A stretch of DNA of 51,684 nt from a virus: the IMG/VR virus record IMGVR_UViG_3300009130_000040, positions 1-51,684 of that record. One strand, written 5' to 3'. The translations under genes were made by a program, and so were the position numbers. Every line of letters starts with the position of its first letter. Position 1 is the stretch's first letter. The notes below the pieces were generated by a model. That model had not been told where the DNA came from and did no database searches. It saw only the letters and a list, made by a program, of their open reading frames with translations. This document shows positions 1 through 6,720 of this stretch, piece after piece.

Positions 1-150
1 TCCCGTAAATTCACAGTATTCTCACTCGCAACTTTATTTTTATATCTTGGCAGCATCACTGGCGAGCAATGGGTTGCTATATCTTTGGGTTATATCGGAA
101 TACAAGGTATTGCTGATATCGCTACACAATGGAAATTTGGGAAACAATAA
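1..150 (+). CDS. Holin-like small membrane protein, 3' end only
   Basis: The window opens inside an ORF whose last 49 codons are present, ending TAA at 148-150. The visible part has a hydrophobic stretch (VFSLATLFLYLGSI), a short polar turn (TGEQ), and a second hydrophobic stretch (WVAISLGYIGIQGIADIA), followed by a charged tail. This two-helix hairpin is typical of small phage membrane proteins such as holins, but no family was recognised with confidence. The next gene starts 3 nt after its stop, so it is part of the same transcription unit. The 5' end lies outside the window. Confidence 0.5.
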   Translation, partial: SRKFTVFSLATLFLYLGSITGEQWVAISLGYIGIQGIADIATQWKFGKQ

Positions 151-152
151 CT

Positions 153-1040
153 ATGAAATTAACAAAAACAAAACTAGAAGAAATTATACAAGAGGTTATT
201 AGCGGAAAAGATTTTGAATCTGCGATTGAGGGAGAAATCAATTCAAAATTCAATTTCAGCACAAATCATGGTCAACCTTTTGATAATTTGGACAAAAAAG
301 CAATCAACAAACTAAATTCGATAGGACAAGCACTTAAAGGGGTAGATCCAAAAGTTATCGATGCAGCTAGGCAAAAAAGCCTGATACAACAAAACCTCAA
401 AAGTCGAGGAGCACTCGTTGCTGATCACGATGCAGAGCAGGCTGCGAAACAACACCGCGCCGGAAAATCGCAAGCTCAACAACCGGCGCAAGCACAAGCT
501 CAACAACCGGCGCAAGCACAAGCTCAACAACCGGCGCAAGCACAAGCAAAACCTCAAGCGCAAGACGATGATTATGATGCTGACGAGTTGGAGATGATTC
601 AAAAGATGAAAAAAAAGAATCCAAAAATGGCACGACTAATGCAGATGGACAAAAAACTTGGTGAATCGTCTAAGCTAACGAAATCAAAACTGCAAGAAAT
701 TATTCAAGAAGAACTTGAAAAAGTTGTTAAAGAATATGGAGCACCAGTATTCAGTCCTAAAAAAGAAAAATCGCAATATGCACGGAAAATGCCGGTTGCT
801 GACGAAGAAGATGGGCGAACTCCGCTTGAAAAAGCGGTTTCAAAAGACAAAAATTTAAAAGAAGACGATCTCGATGAAAAAAAGAAATGGATGCAAGACA
901 TCAAGAGCACTGGTGAATGTACTCCTTATACGAAACCAGGATGCACAGGCAAAGCAAAAGCATTTGCCAAGCGAGCACAAAAAGGCGATGTTCGTGATGA
1001 TAACCTCAAAAAAGGAAAAAATCCACACGGACCAGGTTGA
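153..1040 (+). CDS. Tagged low-complexity protein with two copies of the targeting-like motif
   Basis: Predicted 295 aa. I chose the ATG at 153 over an upstream in-frame ATG (129) because it places the tag MKLTKTKLEEIIQEVISG exactly at the N terminus, as in the neighbouring tagged genes. The same motif recurs internally at about residues 173-188 (SKLTKSKLQEIIQEELEK), so the protein looks like two tag-plus-cargo units joined by a Gln/Ala-rich linker (residues about 107-130) made of an 8-residue repeat. The C terminus is basic and has a CTPYTKPGCT cysteine motif. No enzyme domain is visible. By analogy with T4 internal head proteins I infer a prohead-internal protein cleaved at IQE sites. The function of the rest is unknown. 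Confidence 0.6.
   Translation: MKLTKTKLEEIIQEVISGKDFESAIEGEINSKFNFSTNHGQPFDNLDKKAINKLNSIGQALKGVDPKVIDAARQKSLIQQNLKSRGALVADHDAEQAAKQHRAGKSQAQQPAQAQAQQPAQAQAQQPAQAQAKPQAQDDDYDADELEMIQKMKKKNPKMARLMQMDKKLGESSKLTKSKLQEIIQEELEKVVKEYGAPVFSPKKEKSQYARKMPVADEEDGRTPLEKAVSKDKNLKEDDLDEKKKWMQDIKSTGECTPYTKPGCTGKAKAFAKRAQKGDVRDDNLKKGKNPHGPG
471..542 (+). repeat. Three perfect 24-bp tandem repeats encoding a QA-rich linker
   Basis: Three head-to-tail copies of a 24-bp unit start at 471, 495 and 519, with a decaying fourth copy after 542. The unit length is a multiple of three and encodes an 8-residue Gln/Ala/Pro block (QAQQPAQA). Copy-number change would lengthen or shorten the linker between the two tag modules without breaking the frame. 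Confidence 0.9.
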
Positions 1041-1043
1041 TAT

Positions 1044-1784
1044 ATGAAACTCTCTATCTCACATTTGCGACAAATTATTCAAGAAGAACTGAAAGCAGAG
1101 CTTGAAGAATATAAAGTAGAAACGCCAAAACACTTTAATCCTTCACAAATGCCTGGGACTGCTGATGACGTGTTCCATGATTGTATTAATAGTGTGAAAA
1201 AAAGTTTTAAAAAGCATGACTACAAACCTTATAAGGGAAAAAGTGTGGAAGATGCAGCAGCAGCCATTTGTACAGATTCTCGTAAAGAGGGCGGCGCTAC
1301 TTTAGATTGGGGAAACAAACGCAAAAAAGAAGTTGAAAAAGCTCGACCTGGTGGAAAAACAGGCAAAGAACTGGACGAGAATACTTCTGAACCAGGTTTG
1401 GGAAGCTCCATAGCTCACGGCTTTTTAGATATTGCGGGTGTAGTCGGTGACTTGGCTGGTGGTGCTGGTGCGATATTTGATGCTGCGAATGCAGCTTTAT
1501 ATATTAAAGAGGGGGATTATTTAATGGCGGCATTATCTGCCATCTCCATCCTACCAGGAGCAGGAGATATTGTGGGAAAAGGGACAAAACTTGGAATCCT
1601 CTTGTCACGTATTGGTAAAGCTGCTAAGGCTGGGCAAAAAACTAAAGTGCAAACAGGACTTATTGGTAGTTCTCTCAAAAAAGCGATGCCCACGATTCAG
1701 GAGCAATGGCCTACGATTACAAAAAAACTAGGTCCAGAACATTCAAAAAAAATGTTACAAGCATTAAAGCAGATAACAAAGTAA
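1044..1784 (+). CDS. Tagged protein with a pre-toxin-like Gly-rich membrane domain
   Basis: 246 aa, ATG at 1044, three bases after the preceding stop. The N terminus is the tag (MKLSISHLRQIIQEELKAE). Residues about 125-205 form a hydrophobic, glycine-rich segment. It has a LDIAGVVGDLAGG block, an AANAALYIKEGDYLMAALS block and an ILPGAGDIVGKGTKLG block. This pattern (LD-GxxPGxGD ... N-LY-x-GDY-AALS ... IPGxGD) resembles the membrane-spanning pre-toxin linker of polymorphic toxins, which I recognise by eye only. No toxin domain follows; the last 40 residues are basic. I infer a membrane-inserting protein carried in the head and perhaps delivered at infection. A structural-only role is equally open. 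Confidence 0.55.
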   Translation: MKLSISHLRQIIQEELKAELEEYKVETPKHFNPSQMPGTADDVFHDCINSVKKSFKKHDYKPYKGKSVEDAAAAICTDSRKEGGATLDWGNKRKKEVEKARPGGKTGKELDENTSEPGLGSSIAHGFLDIAGVVGDLAGGAGAIFDAANAALYIKEGDYLMAALSAISILPGAGDIVGKGTKLGILLSRIGKAAKAGQKTKVQTGLIGSSLKKAMPTIQEQWPTITKKLGPEHSKKMLQALKQITK

Positions 1785-1789
1785 CAATA

Positions 1790-1798
1790 CTATTTATA
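1790..1798 (+). promoter_or_regulatory. CTATTTA element (candidate late promoter)
   Basis: CTATTTATA lies 5 nt upstream of the ATG at 1804, which has no visible Shine-Dalgarno sequence. The same CTATTTA core lies upstream of other late genes (12683, 15710, 18450, 23167, 29871, 44958). If it acts as a -10 element, the transcript here would be nearly leaderless. Confidence 0.4.
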
Positions 1799-1803
1799 AG
1801 TTG

Positions 1804-2106
1804 ATGCCCACGTCTACTGAAAAACTCTTTGAAAGAAGCTGGAGCAAAGAAGACGGTCGTGATTACTCCAAGGAGTATGACGCACCCGGCTCACCAGAAC
1901 AAGATGAACGTAATAAACGAAAAAGAGATAAGAGAAAACATGATCGTGAACATGGCGAATGTCCGGAAAATCAGGAGCTGCATCATATAAATGGGGTCGA
2001 AAACGATGAAGTCAAGTGTGAACCCGTTTCTAAAAACCGTGGAAGAAAAGAGAAGTCTAGATTGAAAAAAACAACAATCACAATTAAGATCGTTAAAAAG
2101 GATTAG
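1804..2106 (+). CDS. Small charged protein with an HNH-like HH motif
   Basis: 100 aa from the ATG at 1804; a TTG three bases upstream is also possible. The N-terminal half is extremely charged (many Lys/Arg/Glu/Asp). The C-terminal half reads C-P-x4-ELHHINGVENDEVKC-x3-S-x-NRG, which resembles the His-His-Ile/Asn core of an HNH-type beta-beta-alpha fold. The usual zinc-binding cysteine pairs are incomplete and the protein is short. It could be a small nuclease-like or nucleic-acid-binding protein, or a structural protein using the same fold. No Shine-Dalgarno sequence is visible; a CTATTTATA element sits directly upstream. Confidence 0.5.
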   Translation: MPTSTEKLFERSWSKEDGRDYSKEYDAPGSPEQDERNKRKRDKRKHDREHGECPENQELHHINGVENDEVKCEPVSKNRGRKEKSRLKKTTITIKIVKKD

Positions 2107-2110
2107 GATA

Positions 2111-3001
2111 ATGAAGTTAAACAAAACAACCCTACAGAAAATAGTTCAAGAGGAGATTCAAAACATAAGGATCGAATTTGAAAAAGAGCTTAGTGCTAAA
2201 AAGATTAAATTACCCTCTCAAATCAGTGAGGGTAAGAAATCACAGCTTCTAAAAAAAACCGCAGGTGGTATGGCTAAGGCTGTTCAAGCAGTGGGTAAAG
2301 AGTTGGCAAAAGATTTAGATGAACCTAAAGTTAAAAAAATCATGTCGGAATTAGAAAAAGGTTTAAACTTGGGCAAAGACGCAACTGATGAAGAAAGAGT
2401 AAAAGCCTATGCCGACTTGTTTGAAAAACTTAAAAGTGATCAAGAAAAAATAAAAAAACTTAGTTCAAAACAAATCATCAAAGGTGGCAAGAATCTTGTA
2501 GGACTCTTGTCTTCCGGTGGCTTGCTTTTGTCCATAGGAAACATCCTTTTCGGTGGCGGCTTTTTAGCAAGCCTCGGCGTTGGGGGGATTTCAATAGTCT
2601 TGGGTGGTGCTCTTTATTTTTTGTTAGCAAAATTAGAAAAATTATCAAAGTTTATCGATGCTGGACTTGGTGTTGCAGGGTGGGCAACAAAATTTCTACC
2701 TTCAGGGCTAAAAGGTGGGTTCGCCTTTTTAAAATTTTTAGCCACTAAAGTTGCAGATCTATACAACAAAGTGAAATCTGTGGAGGATAAAAAGTCTTTA
2801 CCCTCGGGGCAGGATGACATTCCCTTCGCTGACCCGAAAGACGTTAAGCTCACATCCGGAGACTGGCCGGGTGAATATTTAAAAGAAGGTTATCACCCCT
2901 CTATGCAGTCTCTTATATCAGATAAAGCAACCAGAGATCTTCTTAACGAATATTGGGAAGTTATGTATGAGTTGGAGAAAAAAGAGTTATGGCAGTTTTA
3001 A
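2111..3001 (+). CDS. Tagged protein with a hydrophobic membrane-spanning core
   Basis: 296 aa, ATG at 2111 with AGGA upstream. It begins with the tag (MKLNKTTLQKIVQEEIQNI). A helical, charged region (about residues 30-120) is followed by a strongly hydrophobic Gly/Leu-rich stretch at about 130-180 (containing LLSSGGLLLSIGNILFGGG and GISIVLGGALYFLLA), long enough for two membrane passes, then an amphipathic region and an acidic C terminus. No family was recognised. With the 1044-1784 gene it forms a pair of tagged, membrane-active-looking proteins. I infer a head-internal protein that may insert in the host membrane during ejection. Confidence 0.55.
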   Translation: MKLNKTTLQKIVQEEIQNIRIEFEKELSAKKIKLPSQISEGKKSQLLKKTAGGMAKAVQAVGKELAKDLDEPKVKKIMSELEKGLNLGKDATDEERVKAYADLFEKLKSDQEKIKKLSSKQIIKGGKNLVGLLSSGGLLLSIGNILFGGGFLASLGVGGISIVLGGALYFLLAKLEKLSKFIDAGLGVAGWATKFLPSGLKGGFAFLKFLATKVADLYNKVKSVEDKKSLPSGQDDIPFADPKDVKLTSGDWPGEYLKEGYHPSMQSLISDKATRDLLNEYWEVMYELEKKELWQF

Positions 3002-3384
3002 GAAAAACTTGGGCTTTTTTAAAAACTCATTGGTACATTCCATTGATATTATTAATTGGGGTTGTTCTAAAGAACAAAAGCGATTCATTATTAAAAATTA
3101 TCGATGCCCAAAAAGATTCGTATGACAAGCAAAAATCTGCGATTGAGGCAGCAGAAACTGAAAAGAAAGTGTCTAAAGCGAAAATTGAAGAAGAATATAG
3201 GGACGCACTTACAGCAATTCAAACTGTTCACAATTTTCAAAACAAAAAATTAGACAACAAAAAAAAGAAAGAAATTAAAAAAATCGTTAAAAAACATTAT
3301 AATAACAAAGAAGCACTATCTTCCGAGATTAGTGACTTGTTTGGCGTAAAATATGTTCCTAAAAAAAATAACAATTCTAACTAG
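2989..3384 (+). CDS. Membrane-anchored coiled-coil protein, possible inner-membrane spanin
   Basis: 131 aa. It starts inside the end of the previous gene (13-nt overlap). Residues 14-27 (HWYIPLILLIGVVL) form one transmembrane helix. The rest is a highly charged, predicted coiled coil (Glu/Lys/Ala-rich) ending in a Lys/Asn-rich tail. N-terminal anchor plus long helical ectodomain is the architecture of i-spanins (Rz-type), and the next gene overlaps it out of frame as spanin pairs often do. No sequence-level spanin signature is visible, so the function is inferred from architecture only. Confidence 0.45.
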   Translation: MAVLRKTWAFLKTHWYIPLILLIGVVLKNKSDSLLKIIDAQKDSYDKQKSAIEAAETEKKVSKAKIEEEYRDALTAIQTVHNFQNKKLDNKKKKEIKKIVKKHYNNKEALSSEISDLFGVKYVPKKNNNSN

Positions 3385-3802
3385 CCTTCTTTTTTTATCA
3401 TCTGTTGCCACTGCACAAACAACCACAAGTACAACTGGGCAATTTACTTTTTTGAAGAAGGGTCAGGAAGCGCCCTTTGAAGGTACTTTGTTCGACCCTG
3501 TAGCAACTGCAAAGATTATTGCTGACAAAAAGTTTGCTAGCGAGAAATGTATTTTAAAGACAAATTATGAAACAGATGCACTCAAGGCTAAATGTGAGCG
3601 AGATACCAAACTTTTAACAGTAGAGCTGGAAATCGAAAAGAAGAAATATGATTTAATTGCCAAGGCTCAGAAAGAAGAGATTGAAACATTGCGCAGTCTG
3701 GCGAAAGGATCCGATTCAACCATGTGGGCAGCTATTGGATTTTTGTTGGGAGCTGGTTCTTCAATTGCGATTTTTTATGCGGCGACCGAAATATCAAAAT
3801 GA
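3353..3802 (+). CDS. Secreted coiled-coil protein with C-terminal TM, spanin-like
   Basis: 149 aa, starting 32 nt inside the preceding gene in another frame. Residues 1-21 are a classic signal peptide (LTSLLFLSSVATA followed by Q), with no lipobox cysteine. A middle coiled-coil region (about 55-115) contains two cysteines. Residues about 125-145 (AAIGFLLGAGSSIAIFYAA) form a C-terminal transmembrane helix. An exported protein with a terminal anchor, overlapping a membrane coiled-coil gene, suggests a role in spanning the envelope at lysis. A virion or membrane protein is the alternative. Confidence 0.5.
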   Translation: MFLKKITILTSLLFLSSVATAQTTTSTTGQFTFLKKGQEAPFEGTLFDPVATAKIIADKKFASEKCILKTNYETDALKAKCERDTKLLTVELEIEKKKYDLIAKAQKEEIETLRSLAKGSDSTMWAAIGFLLGAGSSIAIFYAATEISK

Positions 3803-4155
3803 AAGACGATAATTATTTAATCAAAGTGGAAAAAGCAATAGAAGAAAAGTATGGCGAAGGGACCACGCAAAACCCCAAAGCCACATGGGACCAGGAAAAA
3901 GAGAAGGAATATCTCGAACAAATAAAAAAACTTGCAAAAAAACAAACACCACAGGAGAAGATTGAGGTAGAAGGCGTTTTAATGCCTAAGAAACTATTTA
4001 GAAAAGAATCTAATCGCACTTGCCCAGAATGTAAAAAATATTCTTTTAATATGAGGGATGATTTATATATGGTCAAGTTTAAATGCTGTTTTGTTTGTTA
4101 CGTGCAGCACGTAGAAGGGAGAGAAGAAAAGTGGCTGAAAAAAATAACATCTTAG
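3799..4155 (+). CDS. Zinc-ribbon protein of unknown function
   Basis: 118 aa from the ATG at 3799, which overlaps the previous stop as ATGA. An in-frame upstream start at 3724 lies inside the previous gene and gives an unlikely N terminus. A charged helical first half is followed by CPEC (about residue 75) and CCFVC (about residue 97), a C-X2-C...C-X2-C zinc-ribbon arrangement, and an EGREEKW block. The protein lies in the run leading to the terminase gene. A packaging or assembly role is only a guess from position. Confidence 0.6.
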   Translation: MKDDNYLIKVEKAIEEKYGEGTTQNPKATWDQEKEKEYLEQIKKLAKKQTPQEKIEVEGVLMPKKLFRKESNRTCPECKKYSFNMRDDLYMVKFKCCFVCYVQHVEGREEKWLKKITS

Positions 4156-4703
4156 ATATTGTGAATGGAATTTCACAAGCAGCGGCGAATGCATACGATG
4201 GTGCAACCGATGAAAACGGGGATCGCCTAAAAACAGGTCTTAAAAGAGAAGATGGGGATCTGGTTATAGACAAGAGGATCATCGATGGCTTCAACGTTAG
4301 TATTGCTGGGAATATATTAATTTTAAAATACCACTCTGAGATTTTACTCAAGGACGTTTATAAAGGAGATTTTGAAGGCGAAATCGCCCAAAGACTTCAA
4401 GACGTTGTATCTTATTTGAAAAAAGAATACAAAAAGATTACTGGGAATTCTCTCACTCTCACTAAGGAAGATAAGGAGCCTGAAATCTTGGTTCAAAGTA
4501 TGAGCCGGATTCGTTCATGGGTGCAAGCAACCTGCACATATAAAATCGGCGGAATGCCAGAAGAACCAGAGTTGGGGACAACTGCCGAAGACAGACTCGA
4601 TACTGCTTTTAAAAATTGGTTAGGGATGGGAAAAGATAAGTTTCCAAACACAAAAAAGCCCCAGAATGTAAAAGGGAAACGAGACGAAGAGCCTCGTAAA
4701 TAA
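4131..4703 (+). CDS. Conserved-looking hypothetical protein upstream of terminase
   Basis: 190 aa from a GTG at 4131 preceded by GGGAGAGAAG. The in-frame ATG at 4083 would overlap the zinc-ribbon gene by 73 nt and add an arginine-rich, non-protein-like N terminus. The central part alternates beta-like and helical segments (VSIAGNILILKYHSEI; LQDVVSYLKKEYKKITG). The C terminus is basic and probably disordered. It overlaps the previous gene by 25 nt. It could be an assembly factor or a terminase small subunit by position, but no helix-turn-helix was recognised. Confidence 0.5.
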   Translation: MAEKNNILDIVNGISQAAANAYDGATDENGDRLKTGLKREDGDLVIDKRIIDGFNVSIAGNILILKYHSEILLKDVYKGDFEGEIAQRLQDVVSYLKKEYKKITGNSLTLTKEDKEPEILVQSMSRIRSWVQATCTYKIGGMPEEPELGTTAEDRLDTAFKNWLGMGKDKFPNTKKPQNVKGKRDEEPRK

Positions 4704-4718
4704 TTCAAAGTCTAACCA

Positions 4719-5114
4719 ATGAATGCGACAGAGAAACACATCAGATCTATTATACAAGAGGAGATCCGTAGTTTTTTGTCCGAACAAGCTCCAAAGTCTG
4801 TTGTTAAAGGTCGTGTCAAGAAGTTAAACCAGAAAGTAAAAAAAGATGCTCACACCAAATCCTCAATCCAAGGGGCAATTAGAAGCATCACAACTCATAG
4901 CGGAATTAAAAAAGATTTAGAAAAAATCATGGACAACCCAGTCGCGTCGGCGACCTTCATTACCACTCTCATGACTCAACTTGGTTTGGATCCTGAATCT
5001 TATGTGAGCATCATTTCGACGCTTTCTGAAGTAAAAACTAAGAAGATTAGCGTCATTTTAGAAAATTGTTTCAAAGTCCTTGAAGAATATAACTGCCAAC
5101 AAGATGCTAAATAA
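4719..5114 (+). CDS. Tagged small protein immediately before terminase
   Basis: 131 aa. The N terminus carries a variant of the tag (MNATEKHIRSIIQEEIRSF), including the IQE-E step. The remainder is a mostly helical, Lys-rich domain with two cysteines near the C terminus. It is the last gene before the terminase large subunit, the usual place for the small subunit in many phages, but the tag instead groups it with the prohead-internal candidates. No family was recognised. Confidence 0.5.
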   Translation: MNATEKHIRSIIQEEIRSFLSEQAPKSVVKGRVKKLNQKVKKDAHTKSSIQGAIRSITTHSGIKKDLEKIMDNPVASATFITTLMTQLGLDPESYVSIISTLSEVKTKKISVILENCFKVLEEYNCQQDAK

Positions 5115-5127
5115 CTAATTATTGTGT

Positions 5128-6717
5128 ATGTCGCAATATCTCTCCAAAAAAGACCTTGTTAAAGAAATCGTTAAGTGCGGCAAGGATCCCGTCTATTTTA
5201 TTGACAATTACTGCAAAATTGCGCACCCTCAACGTGGGCAGATACCATTCAAGACTTGGGATTTTCAGCAAGAATTATTGCACAAATTTAACGATTATCG
5301 TAACAATGTGATACTAAAATCGAGGCAGATGGGTATCTCAACCATTTCTGCTGCGTATGTGTCGTGGATGATGCTATTTCATCGCGATAAGAATATCTTA
5401 GTAATTGCGACAAAGTTTAGTACAGCATCCAATCTCGTTAAAAAAGTTAAAGCAATGATTAAATTATTGCCTCCTTGGTTTGATCAGCTTGCTACAATTG
5501 CAATCGATAACCGTTCTTCATTTGTTTTAAACAATGGATCGGAAATTAAAGCCTCATCCACATCTGCTGACGCTGGTCGTTCGGAAGCTTTGTCATTATT
5601 AGTGATCGATGAAGCTGCCCACATTGAAGGCTTCGAGGACTTGTGGACAGCACTACAACCTACAATGGCTGCTGGTGGTCGGTGTATTGCTCTCTCCTCC
5701 CCAAATGGTGTGGGAAATTGGTTTCATAAAACTTATGTATCGGCAGACAATGGAGAAAATGATTTTCACCCCACAAGATTGCATTGGACGCTTCACCCCG
5801 AACGTGACCAAGCATGGTTTGAGGAAACAACAAGAAATCTTTCTCGCCGTCGAGTAGCCCAGGAGTATGAGTGTAACTTCAATGCTTCAGGTGAAACAGT
5901 TATTCATCCAGATAATTTAAATAAAATAGAACAGTTGTGTTGTGATCCTAAGCATCAAACAGGTTTTGATAGAAATTTTTGGATTTGGAAAGAATATGAC
6001 CCAGAGAGTAAATACTTACTGGTAGGCGATGTCGCTCGTGGTGATGGTAATGACTATTCGGTATTTCATATCTTCGATACCAAAACTATGGAACAAGTCG
6101 CAGAATATCGCGGCAAGCCAACCACAGACTTGTTTGCGCGAATATTATTCGATGCAGGAAAAGAGTACGGAGATGCAATGGTCATTGTCGAGAATAACAA
6201 CATTGGTTATTCAGTTCTGGAAAAACTCATTGATGCCGGTTATCCAAATTTATATTACTCTACTAAAGGAAGTCATGAGTACGTAGAGCATTATCGCGCC
6301 GAAGGAGCGACAAATGTAATCGCCGGATTTACAACCTCGCAAAAAACACGCCCCCTCATTGTTGCTAAACTAGAGGAATTCATAAGAAATGAACTAATTA
6401 CTCTAAATTCCATAAGAGTATTTCAAGAACTAAAGACCTTTGTTTGGAGAAACGGCAGACCAGAAGCTCAAAGAGGGTATAATGATGATCTTGTCATGTC
6501 CCTCTCTATTGCATGTTGGGTGCGAGATACTGTTTTAGAAGAAAACAAACGAGACTTACAATATAAAAGGGCTTTTTTAAATTCTATGGTTACTTCAAAC
6601 ACAAAATTAAATACAACAATTCGTGGAATGCATGGCTACAAAAGTGAAGAAACATTTGATAAAATAAGAAAAGCACAAGAAAATTATAAAAATTTTGGAT
6701 GGCTCATAAAAGGTTGA
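5128..6717 (+). CDS. terL: Terminase large subunit (gp17-type packaging ATPase-nuclease)
   Basis: 529 aa from the ATG at 5128; a TTG six bases upstream is in frame. It powers DNA translocation into the prohead and cuts concatemers. Walker A is SRQMGIST (about residues 65-72, the SRQxGxST variant typical of T4-type terminases). Walker B is LLVIDEAAHI (about 156-165), with the catalytic Glu after Asp. The coupling motif is ALSSPNG. The C-terminal RNase-H-like nuclease begins at GDVARGDGNDYSVF, which supplies acidic metal ligands, and continues through VENNNIGYSV and YNDDLVMSLSIA. Length is near the family norm. The portal gene follows 3 nt later. Confidence 0.95.
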   Translation: MSQYLSKKDLVKEIVKCGKDPVYFIDNYCKIAHPQRGQIPFKTWDFQQELLHKFNDYRNNVILKSRQMGISTISAAYVSWMMLFHRDKNILVIATKFSTASNLVKKVKAMIKLLPPWFDQLATIAIDNRSSFVLNNGSEIKASSTSADAGRSEALSLLVIDEAAHIEGFEDLWTALQPTMAAGGRCIALSSPNGVGNWFHKTYVSADNGENDFHPTRLHWTLHPERDQAWFEETTRNLSRRRVAQEYECNFNASGETVIHPDNLNKIEQLCCDPKHQTGFDRNFWIWKEYDPESKYLLVGDVARGDGNDYSVFHIFDTKTMEQVAEYRGKPTTDLFARILFDAGKEYGDAMVIVENNNIGYSVLEKLIDAGYPNLYYSTKGSHEYVEHYRAEGATNVIAGFTTSQKTRPLIVAKLEEFIRNELITLNSIRVFQELKTFVWRNGRPEAQRGYNDDLVMSLSIACWVRDTVLEENKRDLQYKRAFLNSMVTSNTKLNTTIRGMHGYKSEETFDKIRKAQENYKNFGWLIKG

Positions 6718-6720
6718 TAA

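Noticed and set aside
1791-1798. TATTTATA, whose complement is a perfect T4 late box (TATAAATA) on the - strand
   Set aside because: No minus-strand gene lies downstream of it for a - strand promoter to serve. The + orientation, shared with other late genes, fits better.
4719-5114. Terminase small subunit by position
   Set aside because: No helix-turn-helix was recognised and the protein carries the head-internal tag. Position alone was judged insufficient, so the call is left open.
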